Assembly: GCA_016705365.1 (NCBI GenBank)
Contig: JADIYI010000008.1
Coordinates: 434,001 to 498,000 of the forward strand
DNA length: 64,000 bases
Direction of reading: 5' to 3'
Source of the DNA: Gammaproteobacteria bacterium
GTDB lineage: Bacteria; Pseudomonadota; Gammaproteobacteria; Pseudomonadales; UBA5518
Numbering within the stretch: the first letter of the stretch is position 1; each line of letters begins with the position of its first letter. The notes below the pieces were generated by a model. The model saw only the letters and a program-made list of their open reading frames with translations, was not told the DNA's origin and ran no database searches. This document shows, one piece after another, positions 35,656-46,393 of the stretch. The position numbers were made by a program, and so were the translations under genes.

Positions 35656-37850
35656 GCGACCGTCTCCTCGCGCGCGGTGCGCGATTCATGATGCCGGTAA
35701 TGACGCAGCGCCAGCACAACCAGCATCACCATCAGCAGCGCCGTCAGCCCCAGCGGCCACAAGACCGGGCGATTCCACTGCGCGCGCAGGGCTGCGCGGC
35801 GCGCAACGTCGATGCTGTAGTACTGGCGGTTGCTGTGGATGATCTTGCCGGGCTTGGCGTTGGCAAACCAGGCATGCGAGAGCAGAAAGGCCTCGTTGTG
35901 CCATCCCGCCAACACCGGCGCGTCGTGCCGCAGCAGCGCCACCATGGCATCGATCCGCTGCTGGCGGTCCGCGTCGAGATCCATGCCGCGGAACTCCTCG
36001 AACAGGCGGTCGAACTCGGGGCGGTCATAGTTCGTCACGTTCTCGCCCTGGTACTTCACCTTGCCGTTCTTGCTGTAGTACTGGAACAGGAAGGTTTCCG
36101 GGTCCGGATAGTCGGCATTCCAGCCCCAGAACGAGAGCTGGGCATTGCCCTTGCGGTGTTTCTCCTGGAAACGGTTCCACTCCGACAGGCGCGGCACGAG
36201 CTGTATGTCGATGCGCTTGAGCTGCTTGACCAGCAACTCGAGCCGGGTGCGATCGAAGCTGTCATAGCCATCAAAATAGATCAGCAGCGGTTCGCCGGTT
36301 TTGGCATCGCGTCCATTCGGGTAACCCGCTTCGGCAAGCAGCGCGCGCGCCGCGTCGATACCGCGGCGCGCGGCTTGCCCCTTTTCCCAGGTGTAGCTGT
36401 ACGGGTTGATGCCGGCCTCGCCTTCCCGATACCCGGCAATCCCCGGCGGCAACGGCCCCTGCATCGCCATTCCAAGCCCGTTCTTGATGATTGCCAGGTA
36501 CTCCTCGATATTGATCGCGATCGCGATCGCATGACGCAGTTTGCGTGCGCGCTCACGCTTTTCGGGCGTATCCGCACCGTTGCCGAGCACCGGGTCCAGC
36601 ATGTTCACAAAAAAATATTCCACGCTGGGTTCGATTTCGGTACGCAGCGTAATGCCCTGTTCGAGCATCTGCCTTGACAGCGACAGACCATCGCCCTGTA
36701 CCTGCAATGCGGTATCGAAGCTGGCAAAGCCGGCAAAGCGGGCCGAGGAATAGAAATCGTAGTAGCCCTGGAGGAATTTGTTCCAGAACGGTGGCGCCTC
36801 GCGCTCGTAGGAAAAGCGGAAGCCGTCCGCCAGCGGCAGCGGCTTGCCGCAATCATCGAGCAGGCCGCTCTCGGCGTCACCCGCTTCGCCCTCGCAGGGA
36901 TAGGTTTCGAGTCGGAAGTTCGGATTGCGCTCCAGGCGCAGTTCGCGCAGCGGAAGGTTGCGCGTCAGCATGAACGGACCGGTGCCAACCGGCCACATAT
37001 CGAGCGTGAACTCGCGTTTTGCCATGCCCGGCTGGGCATAGAAACGCTCCACCTCCCACGGCACCGGCACCACGAACGAGGTCGCCAGCCAGTACACGAA
37101 TTGCGGGTACTTGCCGCGAATGTGGATACGCAGGGTGTGGGCATCCGGCGTTTCCACTCCCTCGAGGGCGAAGTCGCGCATATCTATCCAGCCATTCACA
37201 TCGATCCGCCCGGCCTGCAGCGCTGCCTCCAGCCGCTGCGAAAGATCCTTGAGCCCGACGATCTGCTCGAATATCGCAATACCCGGCGATTCCAGCCCCG
37301 GGCGCACCAGGCGCTTGATCTGGTAGGCGTAATCGGCCGCGACCAGCTCGCGGGTGCCGGTGTGCTCGAAATCACTGATCTCGGTACGGGCGCCAATGGC
37401 TTCGTCATCGAGGCCGAGATAGAGCGGTCGACCCGCGGCGTCCAGCGCAAACGCGGGATGGGGTTGGTAGAGGATTCCCGGCTTCAGGTGGATCTCGTAG
37501 ATCGTCTCCGCGATCGAAGCGGGCGCGGCATCCGCCGGCAATTCCCTGCCCGCGGCGTCGCGGTAACTGATGAGTGGCATCGCATCAGCGGTTTTCGGCT
37601 GCAGAACGTAGGGGCGCTTGAGATAGTGATAATCATATAACGGTTCATAGGTCGAATAGACGAACCACGCCTCGTCCTCGACGTAGGACTGCACGGGGTC
37701 GAGGTGCTTGGGCCGCGAGTTGAAGAATTCGTAGATGATCCCCTGCTGTTTCTCGACATCCGGGTAAGGATCGTTCCACACTTCGCCACAGGCACTCACC
37801 AGGCACAGGCACAGGACCAGCACTACCGCATGAGTGATGCGCATTGGCAT
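35652..37850 (-). CDS. Peptide ABC transporter substrate-binding lipoprotein (YejA-like) with C-terminal membrane anchor
   Basis: The 732-residue protein is an SBP_bac_5 family solute-binding protein. It has a lipoprotein signal (VLCLCLVSAC, lipobox VSAC), then family stretches such as YSTYEPLYDYHYLKRPY, MWPVGTGPFMLTRN, RKLRHAIAIAINIEEYLAI and FWGWNADYPDPETFLFQYY. YejA is about 600 residues, so this form is long. After the binding domain comes a hydrophobic helix near residues 698-720 (LWPLGLTALLMVMLVVLAL) ending in a basic, charged tail, which suggests it is also anchored by its C-terminus; that is unusual for this family. Start codons at 37850 or 37844 are possible. It lies four bases after the TRAP dctP gene. 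Confidence 0.88.
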   Translation of the reverse strand: MPMRITHAVVLVLCLCLVSACGEVWNDPYPDVEKQQGIIYEFFNSRPKHLDPVQSYVEDEAWFVYSTYEPLYDYHYLKRPYVLQPKTADAMPLISYRDAAGRELPADAAPASIAETIYEIHLKPGILYQPHPAFALDAAGRPLYLGLDDEAIGARTEISDFEHTGTRELVAADYAYQIKRLVRPGLESPGIAIFEQIVGLKDLSQRLEAALQAGRIDVNGWIDMRDFALEGVETPDAHTLRIHIRGKYPQFVYWLATSFVVPVPWEVERFYAQPGMAKREFTLDMWPVGTGPFMLTRNLPLRELRLERNPNFRLETYPCEGEAGDAESGLLDDCGKPLPLADGFRFSYEREAPPFWNKFLQGYYDFYSSARFAGFASFDTALQVQGDGLSLSRQMLEQGITLRTEIEPSVEYFFVNMLDPVLGNGADTPEKRERARKLRHAIAIAINIEEYLAIIKNGLGMAMQGPLPPGIAGYREGEAGINPYSYTWEKGQAARRGIDAARALLAEAGYPNGRDAKTGEPLLIYFDGYDSFDRTRLELLVKQLKRIDIQLVPRLSEWNRFQEKHRKGNAQLSFWGWNADYPDPETFLFQYYSKNGKVKYQGENVTNYDRPEFDRLFEEFRGMDLDADRQQRIDAMVALLRHDAPVLAGWHNEAFLLSHAWFANAKPGKIIHSNRQYYSIDVARRAALRAQWNRPVLWPLGLTALLMVMLVVLALRHYRHHESRTAREETVA

Positions 37851-37854
37851 CTTT

Positions 37855-38982
37855 TTATTCGCCGGCGGGCTCTTCCACCATCGTGCGGGCATTGAGATAG
37901 GCCTGCTCCGAGATGCGGTGATAGGCCATCACGTCATTGCGGAAATTCCAGTAGCTTTCATAGCTGCGCCGGGTGATATCGTCGCTGGCAGCGGTGTCAC
38001 GCAAAACATCGAGTGTTGCGCGGTACATTGCTCGCAGCACCTCGTCGGGCAGCGCACGCAGCTGCACGCCATGGTTGTTGACCAGATCCTGCAAGGCACG
38101 GTTGTTGCGCGCGGTGTACTCGTCGAGCATATCGCCATTGATGGTGCGGGCGGCCGATTCCACGATCGCCTGCAGATCATCGGGCAGACTGTCGAAGGCC
38201 TGCTTGTTGATGATGAATTCGAGGTTCGGCCCCGGTTCGTGCCAGCCAGGGTAGTAATAATATTTGGCGACTTCGTGCAGCCCGAGCGCCATATCGTTGT
38301 AGGGTCCCACCCACTCGGTGGCATCGATCACGCCGGTCTGCATCGAGGTATAGATCTCGCTCCCGGGCAGGCTGACCGCGGTGGCACCGAGGCGCGTCAT
38401 CACCTCGCCACCCAGGCCTGGTATGCGCATCTTGAGACCCTTCAGATCATCGGGGGTTTTTATCTCTTTGTTGAACCAGCCCGCCATCTGCACCCCGGTA
38501 TTGCCCCCGGCAAGCGGCACCAGGTTGAACCGTGCGTACAGCTCACGCCACAATTCCATGCCCCCGCCGTAATGCAGCCAGGCATTGGTTTCCTGTGCGG
38601 TCATCCCGAACGGAAGAGTGGAAAAGAAGGTCGTGGCCGGCGATTTGCCCTTCCAGTAATAAGCGCCCCCGTGACCCATTTCGGCCGTGCCCCGCGACAC
38701 CGCATCGAACACCTCGAAAGGCGGCACCAGTTCGTTGCCACCGTAAACTTTCACCTGCATGCGGCCGTTGCTCATGCGCTCCACCAGTTTGGCGAAGTTT
38801 TCCGGCCCGAGACCGAGACCCGGGTAGTTCTTCGGCCAGGTCGTGACCAGCTTCCACTTGAAAACCGTGGCGGGTTCGTTTTGCACGGCGGTGCCGGCGG
38901 TCTTGGCCGCATCACCGCAGCCCGTGAGCAGCAAGCCCAGCACGGCAATGAGCATTGCACCGGTCTTCATACGCAGCATCAT
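37855..38982 (-). CDS. TRAP transporter substrate-binding lipoprotein, TakP-like
   Basis: The 375-residue protein is a DctP-family binding protein most like TakP, which binds 2-oxoacids. It has the TakP-like start FKWKLVTTWPKNYPGLGLGP, then AEMGHGGAYYWKGKSPA, GGNTGVQMAGWFNKEI, LKGLKMRIPGLGGEV and TEWVGPYNDMALGLHEVAKYY followed by YPGWHEPGP. The first residues form a lipoprotein signal (LLLTGC). The ATG at 38982 is preceded by GAGGGA. The matching DctQ and DctM genes are on the other strand 7-10 kb away. Its gene is followed by the Yej-like operon with a gap of only four bases, so the two uptake systems may share a transcript. Confidence 0.9.
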   Translation of the reverse strand: MMLRMKTGAMLIAVLGLLLTGCGDAAKTAGTAVQNEPATVFKWKLVTTWPKNYPGLGLGPENFAKLVERMSNGRMQVKVYGGNELVPPFEVFDAVSRGTAEMGHGGAYYWKGKSPATTFFSTLPFGMTAQETNAWLHYGGGMELWRELYARFNLVPLAGGNTGVQMAGWFNKEIKTPDDLKGLKMRIPGLGGEVMTRLGATAVSLPGSEIYTSMQTGVIDATEWVGPYNDMALGLHEVAKYYYYPGWHEPGPNLEFIINKQAFDSLPDDLQAIVESAARTINGDMLDEYTARNNRALQDLVNNHGVQLRALPDEVLRAMYRATLDVLRDTAASDDITRRSYESYWNFRNDVMAYHRISEQAYLNARTMVEEPAGE

Positions 38983-39045
38983 GGCTTCCCTCGCCCGGAA
39001 TTCAACATCGGGACACCGGCGCGGCACCGGCATCCCCGTTATTTT

Positions 39046-41196
39046 TCAGATCGCCTGCAGATTCGCATACGACAGAACCAGCCACTTGGCACCCTCGCGC
39101 GCGAAATTGACGTTGATGCGCGCGTGCGAGCCCTGTCCTTCGAAATCGATGATAACGCCCTCACCGAATTTCGGGTGCCCGACCCGCTGGCCAAGACGAA
39201 ATCCCGAGGGTGACGGTTCACCCATTCGCGGTTTGCCGGCAAGCGTCACCGGTCGCGTGATCATCGCCCGCGGACGCACCTCGCGGATCAGCTGCGCGGG
39301 GATCTCGCGCACGAAGCGTGACAGCGTGTTATAGCTCTCCTTGCCGTGCATGCGCCGCGTTTCGGCATAACTCAGATACAGGACCCGCATGGCGCGGGTG
39401 ATTCCGACGTAGCACAGGCGCCGTTCCTCCTCGAGCCGCCCCGGCTCCTCCAGCGACATCGCGTGCGGAAACAGGTTTTCCTCCATGCCGGCCAGGAACA
39501 CCAGGGGAAATTCCAGCCCCTTGGCCGAGTGCAGCGTCATCAACTGGACGCAGTCCTCGAATTCCTCGGCCTGTCCGTCACCGGCATCGAGCGACGCGCG
39601 GTCAAGAAACTGCTGCAATACCGGCTGTTCGGGATCCTCGGGCACGAACTGGCGACAGGCGCTGATCAGTTCATCAAGGTTTTCGGCGCGGGTTTCACCG
39701 CGCTCGCCTTTCTCGTTGCGGTGGAATTCCAGCAAGCCACTCCGGGTGAGCATCTGATCGACCAGGTCGGCGAGTTCCAATGCTTCGCTGTCGCGTTGCA
39801 GCTGGTTCAACAGGTCGAAAAACGTGTGCAGGGCGTTGCGGGCCCGCGCGGCAAGCGTATCGGCGAGCTGCTGCGCCGCGGTCCACAACGAGATCGAGTG
39901 TGCGCGCGCATGCTCGCGCACCAGTTCGATGGTGGCGGCGCCGATCCCGCGCGGCGGCGTGTTGACGACCCGCTCGAAGGCCGCGTCGTCGTCACGATTG
40001 GTGAGCAGGCGCAGGTAGGCGAGGGCATTCTTGATCTCGAGCCGCTCGTAGAACCGTTGCCCGCCGTACACGCGATAGGGCACGTTGGCGCGCAACAGTG
40101 ATTCCTCCAGCACCCGCGATTGCGCATTGGAGCGGTACAGGATCGCGGCATCGGCCCGCGGGTGCCCGGCGCCGATCCAGCGCTCGACATGGTCCACGAT
40201 GAAGCGCGCCTCATCTTGTTCGTTGAACGCGGCATAGAGCGTGATCGGTTCACCATCCTCGCCACTGGTCCACAGCTCCTTGCCGAGGCGACCGGCGTTG
40301 TTCGCGATCAATGCATTGGCCGCATTCAGGATGGTGGACGTCGAGCGGTAGTTCTGTTCCAGGCGCACTACCCGGGCAGCGCTGAAATCACGCTGGAACT
40401 GGTGGATATTCTCGATCTTCGCCCCACGCCAGCCGTAGATGGACTGGTCATCGTCGCCGACCGCGGTCACTCGGGCGCTGTTGCCGGCAAGCACCCTCAG
40501 CCAGGCATACTGGATGGTGTTGGTATCCTGGAATTCATCGACCAGCAGATGCTCGAAGCGTTGCTGGTAATGCGCCAGCAACGCGGAGTCCTTCAGCCAC
40601 AGTTCGTGGGAGCGCAACAGCAGCTCGGCGAAGTCCACCAGCCCGCCGCGCTCGCAGGCCGCTTCGTAGAGCCGGTAGACGCTCAGCATCGTGGTGACGA
40701 AGCTGTCGTCGAAGTCCTCGATATGCGCGGCGCGGCGCCCTTCGTCCTTTTGCGAATTGATCCACCACTGCGCCTGTCTTGGCGGCCAGCGGTCCTCGTC
40801 GAGGCGCATCTCGCGGTACACGCGCTTGATCACCCGCAGCTGGTCGTCGGAATCGAGGATCTGGAAATTCTGTGGCAGACCCGCACTCTCCCAGTGCGCC
40901 TTCAGGAAGCGATGTGCGAGCCCGTGAAAGGTGCCCACCCACATGCCGCGGGTCGACACACCAACCATTTCCTCGATGCGCCCGCGCATTTCGCGCGCCG
41001 CCTTGTTGGTGAAGGTGACGGCCATGATGCCGTGCGCGGAAATGCCCTCCTGATAGATCAGCCAGGCGATACGGTGTACCAGCACGCGGGTCTTGCCGCT
41101 GCCCGCGCCCGCCAATACCAGCAGGTTGGTGTCGGGTGCGGTCACGGCTTCACGCTGCGCGGGATTCAGGGAGTCGAGAATGTTTTCGGCGTACAT
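39046..41196 (-). CDS. uvrD: DNA helicase II UvrD
   Basis: UvrD is a superfamily 1A 3'-5' helicase used in nucleotide excision and mismatch repair. The 716 residues have the ATG start MYAENILDSLNPAQREAV, Walker A LAGAGSGKTRVL, motif II DEFQDTN with VGDDDQSIYGWRGA, motif IV QNYRS and motif V/VI LMTLHSAKGLEFPLVFL and CYVGITRAMRVLYLS. The C-terminal tudor-like tail RLGQRVGHPKFGEGVIIDFEG is the UvrD/PcrA RNA-polymerase-binding domain. Length is typical. It is the first gene of the minus-strand block, 63 bases upstream of the TRAP binding-protein gene. It could be Rep by name, but the tail favours UvrD. Confidence 0.94.
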   Translation of the reverse strand: MYAENILDSLNPAQREAVTAPDTNLLVLAGAGSGKTRVLVHRIAWLIYQEGISAHGIMAVTFTNKAAREMRGRIEEMVGVSTRGMWVGTFHGLAHRFLKAHWESAGLPQNFQILDSDDQLRVIKRVYREMRLDEDRWPPRQAQWWINSQKDEGRRAAHIEDFDDSFVTTMLSVYRLYEAACERGGLVDFAELLLRSHELWLKDSALLAHYQQRFEHLLVDEFQDTNTIQYAWLRVLAGNSARVTAVGDDDQSIYGWRGAKIENIHQFQRDFSAARVVRLEQNYRSTSTILNAANALIANNAGRLGKELWTSGEDGEPITLYAAFNEQDEARFIVDHVERWIGAGHPRADAAILYRSNAQSRVLEESLLRANVPYRVYGGQRFYERLEIKNALAYLRLLTNRDDDAAFERVVNTPPRGIGAATIELVREHARAHSISLWTAAQQLADTLAARARNALHTFFDLLNQLQRDSEALELADLVDQMLTRSGLLEFHRNEKGERGETRAENLDELISACRQFVPEDPEQPVLQQFLDRASLDAGDGQAEEFEDCVQLMTLHSAKGLEFPLVFLAGMEENLFPHAMSLEEPGRLEEERRLCYVGITRAMRVLYLSYAETRRMHGKESYNTLSRFVREIPAQLIREVRPRAMITRPVTLAGKPRMGEPSPSGFRLGQRVGHPKFGEGVIIDFEGQGSHARINVNFAREGAKWLVLSYANLQAI

Positions 41197-41391
41197 CGGG
41201 CGGATTCTAGCAACAAACAACCACGGCGGGTTCGCCAAGGACCGTCGGGCGCCGCCCGACGGATTGATCAGCGTATACTTGGTCGCCAGGCGCGGGCGAT
41301 TCGTCCGCCGCCACACCGGCAACGGGAATTAGCACAAAATCCGGGAGCCCGCCGAGCTACGCCGCCCCCGATTCCGTACCTGGAGAACGTC

Positions 41392-41805
41392 ATGAAGCGC
41401 AGAATATTTGGCACCCTGGTCCTGCTGATCGCACTTGGTGCAACTGCCGAGACGCCATCGGCACCGGGTGCCGAGGTTTATTTCATATCCCCGCGCGACG
41501 GGGAAACCGTTCACAATCCGGTGACCGTGCGCTTTGGCCTGCGCGGCATGGGCGTCGCTCCGGCGGGGGTAACCCAGGCCAATACCGGGCATCATCATCT
41601 GCTGATCGATGTGGCGGAGCTGCCCGCGCCCGGCCAGCCCGTCCCGGCGGACGAGCAGCATCGCCACTTTGGAGGAGGGCAGACCGAAACCACGCTGGAG
41701 CTCTCCCCCGGCGTGCATACGCTGCAGCTTCTACTGGCCGACCAGGCGCATGTCCCGCACCAGCCGCCGGTGGTCTCGCAGCGCATCACCATTCAGGTGG
41801 ATTGA
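41392..41805 (+). CDS. DUF4399 domain secreted protein
   Basis: The 137-residue product has a signal peptide (KRRIFGTLVLLIALGATA, cut near AETPS) and a DUF4399 domain covering nearly all the rest. Conserved parts are VYFISPRDGETVHNPVTVRFGLRGMGV and the histidine-rich TGHHHLLID and EQHRHFGGGQTET. The clustered histidines could bind metal, but no activity is established to my knowledge. The ATG at 41392 has GGAGAA upstream. It lies between uvrD (divergent) and arsR (convergent), and nothing ties it to arsenic. Confidence 0.82.
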   Translation: MKRRIFGTLVLLIALGATAETPSAPGAEVYFISPRDGETVHNPVTVRFGLRGMGVAPAGVTQANTGHHHLLIDVAELPAPGQPVPADEQHRHFGGGQTETTLELSPGVHTLQLLLADQAHVPHQPPVVSQRITIQVD

Positions 41806-41813
41806 ACCAAAGC

Positions 41814-41874
41814 GGTTGCAAGCTGCTTGTCAAAAGGTGATCAGGGGCAGGCGAGTGCTCGCGGTCTTGCAACC
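41814..41874. repeat. Perfect 9-bp inverted repeat around the DUF4399/arsR convergence
   Basis: GGTTGCAAG at 41814-41822 is the exact reverse complement of CTTGCAACC at 41866-41874. Between them, GCGAGTGCTCGC (41851-41862) can form a small hairpin inside the arsR 3' end. The structure spans the two convergent stops (41803-41805 and 41841-41843). A bidirectional terminator is possible, but the loop is long and there is no U tract. Confidence 0.35.
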
Positions 41875-42194
41875 AGACGCTTGAAGCGTTGTTGATCCGC
41901 AACACAGGTTGCGCAATTGTTCAACTCGGCCACCGTGGCACGCACGATGGTCCCGATCCAGTCGGGCAGCTCGCTTTCGAGGCGATAGTAGATCCAGTTC
42001 GCCTCCCGTCTATCTCGCACCAGTCCCGCGGACTTCAGCCCGGTCAGGGCTTTCGATGCGGCAGGCTGGGTGATACCCAGCGCCTCCACCACCTCGCATA
42101 CGCAGACCTCTCCATTGCTTGCAAGCAGATACAGGCAACGCAGACGGACGGCATTGCTCAGCGTCGCAAACAATCTTGTCTTTTCTATATGCAT
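41841..42194 (-). CDS. arsR: ArsR-family arsenic-responsive repressor
   Basis: The 117-residue winged-helix protein is a metalloid-sensing ArsR repressor. After the N-terminal dimer helix, NGEVCVCEVV holds the metal-site cysteines Cys31 and Cys33, followed by the HTH helix ITQPAASKALTGLKSAGLV and the wing DRREANWIYYRL. The tail carries another pair of cysteines (NNCATCV), which may extend As(III) binding. It is divergent from arsC-acr3, and a perfect inverted repeat (42186-42207) overlaps its start codon, fitting autoregulation. Confidence 0.9.
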   Translation of the reverse strand: MHIEKTRLFATLSNAVRLRCLYLLASNGEVCVCEVVEALGITQPAASKALTGLKSAGLVRDRREANWIYYRLESELPDWIGTIVRATVAELNNCATCVADQQRFKRLVARPRALACP

Positions 42195-42209
42195 TTATTG
42201 GCATATACT
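42186..42209. promoter_or_regulatory. Probable ArsR operator and arsC -10 box
   Basis: TATATGC (42186-42192) and GCATATA (42201-42207) are perfect inverted repeats separated by eight bases, typical of an ArsR site. The TATACT at 42204-42209 is a -10 for arsC and overlaps the right arm; the left arm touches the arsR start codon (42192-42194). ArsR bound here would block both directions. The surrounding stretch is clearly more AT-rich than the rest of the window. Confidence 0.6.
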
Positions 42210-42278
42210 GCTCATGGAATATATCAGATGTTATCCGAGCCGGAGAAACATGCAAGGAACAAACTCGCGAACGCCCGG

Positions 42279-42752
42279 ATGAAGATCCTGTTCATTTGCA
42301 CCCATAACGCGTGCCGCAGCATCCTGAGCGAGGCGATCGCCCGTCAGCTCGGTCGTGGTCGCATCCAGGTAGCCAGCGCCGGCAGCAATCCCGCAACCCA
42401 GGTCCATCCCCTGACCCTTGCGTATCTGCGCGATCGTGGCTATCGCACCGACGGCCTGCACTGCAAGAGCATCGATGCGCTCGGTTCATTCGGGCCGCAG
42501 GCAGTCGTCACGGTCTGCGACCAGGCCGCGCAGGAGCCGTGTCCCGTCTGGCTGGGCACCGCGCTGAAGGTTCACTGGGGCTTGCCCGATCCCTCGCGGC
42601 AGGCCGGGTCTGATCAGGACCGGGCGGAATGCTTCGCCAGGGTTATCGCAACCATCGAACAGCGGATTGCACGCTTGCTGGAGCAACCGTTCGAGACCAT
42701 GGATGCAGAGCAGTTGACCTGTCTGCTCGGTGATGCCGGAGGGCAAGGCTGA
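42279..42752 (+). CDS. arsC: Arsenate reductase, low-molecular-weight phosphatase type
   Basis: The 157-residue enzyme reduces arsenate to arsenite using thioredoxin-like electrons. It has the phosphatase P-loop Cys7-x5-Arg13 (FICTHNACRS) and a second Cys pair, Cys80 and Cys88 (VTVCDQAAQEPCP), as in the thioredoxin-coupled ArsC with its cysteine relay, followed by HWGLPDPS with the catalytic Asp. The ATG at 42279 gives the conserved start MKILFICTH; an upstream ATG at 42228 would add a non-conserved tail. It overlaps acr3 by one base. The frame extends back to 41889 without homology. Confidence 0.93.
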   Translation: MKILFICTHNACRSILSEAIARQLGRGRIQVASAGSNPATQVHPLTLAYLRDRGYRTDGLHCKSIDALGSFGPQAVVTVCDQAAQEPCPVWLGTALKVHWGLPDPSRQAGSDQDRAECFARVIATIEQRIARLLEQPFETMDAEQLTCLLGDAGGQG

Positions 42753-43786
42753 TGGGAATTTTCGAGCGCTACCTGAGCCTCTGGGTGGGTCTTTGCATCC
42801 TGGCGGGCGTGCTGTTCGGCAATCTCCTGCCCGATGCTTTTCAGCAGATTGCCGCGCTGGAATATGCTCACGTCAACCTGGTGGTGGCAGTGCTCATCTG
42901 GATCATGATCTACCCGATGATGGTGCAGATCGACTTTTCCGCCCTCAAGAACGTGGGCAAAAAGCCCAGGGGCCTGATGCTTACGCTGGTTGTCAACTGG
43001 CTCATCAAGCCGTTCACGATGGCTGCGTTGGGCTGGCTTTTCTTCAAGGTGATCTTTGCCGGCTGGGTCGATCCCCGGTCAGCCAGCGAATATATCGCCG
43101 GCATGATCCTGCTCGGTGTCGCCCCGTGCACGGCGATGGTGTTCGTGTGGAGTCAACTGGTGCGCGGCGACCCCAACTACACCCTGGTGCAGGTATCGGT
43201 AAACGATATCATCATGATCTTTGCATTCGCACCGATCGCCGCCATGCTGCTTGGCGTGAGCGATATCGCGGTACCTTGGGAAACGCTGCTGCTAGCGGTC
43301 GTTTTGTATGTGCTGCTACCTCTGGTGGCGGGAACGATTACCCGTCATCGGCTGGAGGTCGGTGGCGATGAGCAGCGCGTCGAGACGTTCGTCAAGATCC
43401 TCAAGCCCTGGTCAGTGATCGGCCTGCTGGCGACCGTGGTACTGCTGTTCGGATTTCAGGCCGGCAAGATCATCGCGCAGCCGCAAACGATCCTGCTCAT
43501 CGCGATACCGCTGTTGATCCAGACCTACGGGATTTTCATCATCACCTATGGCGCCGCGAAAGTGCTGCGCTTGGCGCACGATATCGCCGGGCCGGCCTGC
43601 CTGATCGGGACCTCCAATTTCTTCGAACTGGCGGTAGCCGTTGCGATATCGTTGTTCGGGCTGAATTCGGGCGCCGCACTGGCAACGGTGGTCGGGGTGC
43701 TGGTCGAAGTGCCGGTGATGCTGTCGCTGGTCGCGATAGTGAACCGGACCAACCGCTGGTTCGAGCCCGGGAACCGCGCAGCCTGA
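42752..43786 (+). CDS. acr3: Arsenite efflux transporter Acr3
   Basis: Acr3 exports arsenite across the inner membrane by proton exchange. The 344-residue protein has about ten hydrophobic helices and the essential cysteine in MILLGVAPCTAMVFVWSQL (Cys126). Other family stretches are YPMMVQIDFSALKNVGKKPRGL, VNWLIKPFTMAALGW, QVSVNDIIMIFAFAP and GTSNFFELAVAVAISLFGL with the Glu of the last conserved motif. It overlaps arsC by one base, so the order arsR, then arsC-acr3 forms a compact detoxification unit. A cytosolic ArsA pump is absent. Confidence 0.93.
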   Translation: MGIFERYLSLWVGLCILAGVLFGNLLPDAFQQIAALEYAHVNLVVAVLIWIMIYPMMVQIDFSALKNVGKKPRGLMLTLVVNWLIKPFTMAALGWLFFKVIFAGWVDPRSASEYIAGMILLGVAPCTAMVFVWSQLVRGDPNYTLVQVSVNDIIMIFAFAPIAAMLLGVSDIAVPWETLLLAVVLYVLLPLVAGTITRHRLEVGGDEQRVETFVKILKPWSVIGLLATVVLLFGFQAGKIIAQPQTILLIAIPLLIQTYGIFIITYGAAKVLRLAHDIAGPACLIGTSNFFELAVAVAISLFGLNSGAALATVVGVLVEVPVMLSLVAIVNRTNRWFEPGNRAA

Positions 43787-43972
43787 AGCGCTCCGGCCGC
43801 AGCGCACGCTTGCCGCGGTGATCTGCCGTGTGGCACGCCATCACGCCCGCGCCTGATGATATCTGTGGCAAAAGTGTTGACTCCGCACTGCGCCTGTCCG
43901 CGACGGTGTATGCTCGCGTTTCACGCGGCTGCTGCGCGCCCGGACACCCCCCTGAACATGAGGAACAGCGTC

Positions 43973-44494
43973 ATGCGTTATCAGACATTGATCGGTACCT
44001 GCTCCCTGATCGCCACCCTGGGCGGCGCCCTTGCGCATGCCGAGACGGTGATCCCCAACAAGGGGCAAAGCCCGGAACAGATCCAGATCGACGTGACGCA
44101 GTGCCAGGCAGAGGCAAAGACCACGTATGACCAGGCGCTGGCGGCCACTCCTGCTGCGCCGACGACCAGCACTGCGCCCTCCGGTGGCCGTGCGCGTGGC
44201 GCTGCCGCAGGTGCGGCTGCCGGAGCGGCAGCGGCCCAGGTGCGCGGGAATCGCTACGAAAACTACGACAAGATCGATAGCGATGTGCAGCAGGAGTACC
44301 GTCAGAACCAGGCCAAGGACGCGGCGGTTGCGGGTGCCGTGGTCGGTGGTGCCAAGCAGCGCCAGTCGCGGCGTCAGCAGCAACAGACCCAGGAGCAGCA
44401 GACCCAGCAGCAATCGAGCGCCTCTGCCGATTCCGCTTCGCAGCAGGCCTACTCGTCGTGCATGGGCGCACGCGGCTATTCGCTCGCTCCCTGA
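43973..44494 (+). CDS. Exported glycine-zipper (YMGG-like) protein
   Basis: The 173-residue protein has a signal peptide (LIGTCSLIATLGGALAHA, cut before ETVIP). The central part has two small-residue zippers, GGRARGAAAGAAAGAAAAQVRGN and DAAVAGAVVGGAKQ, which may insert in a membrane, separated by a tyrosine-rich linker. The C-terminus is very rich in Gln (QQQQTQEQQTQQQ) and carries two cysteines, near the start (CQAEAK) and near the end (SCMGARGYS), which may form a disulphide. Such YMGG proteins are common and uncharacterised. ATG at 43973 is favoured by GAGGA upstream; 43958 is also in frame. Confidence 0.72.
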   Translation: MRYQTLIGTCSLIATLGGALAHAETVIPNKGQSPEQIQIDVTQCQAEAKTTYDQALAATPAAPTTSTAPSGGRARGAAAGAAAGAAAAQVRGNRYENYDKIDSDVQQEYRQNQAKDAAVAGAVVGGAKQRQSRRQQQQTQEQQTQQQSSASADSASQQAYSSCMGARGYSLAP

Positions 44495-44602
44495 GCTGCC
44501 GCGCTCCGCTGGCGCGATCGACGGCGCGGCGTTGCGCATTGGACCATGAACACCCCGTACGGGCCGGCACATCCAGCGGCCCTTCAGCCAGATTGAGTTT
44601 CC

Positions 44603-46390
<1,788 letters not shown>

Positions 46391-46393
46391 CGC

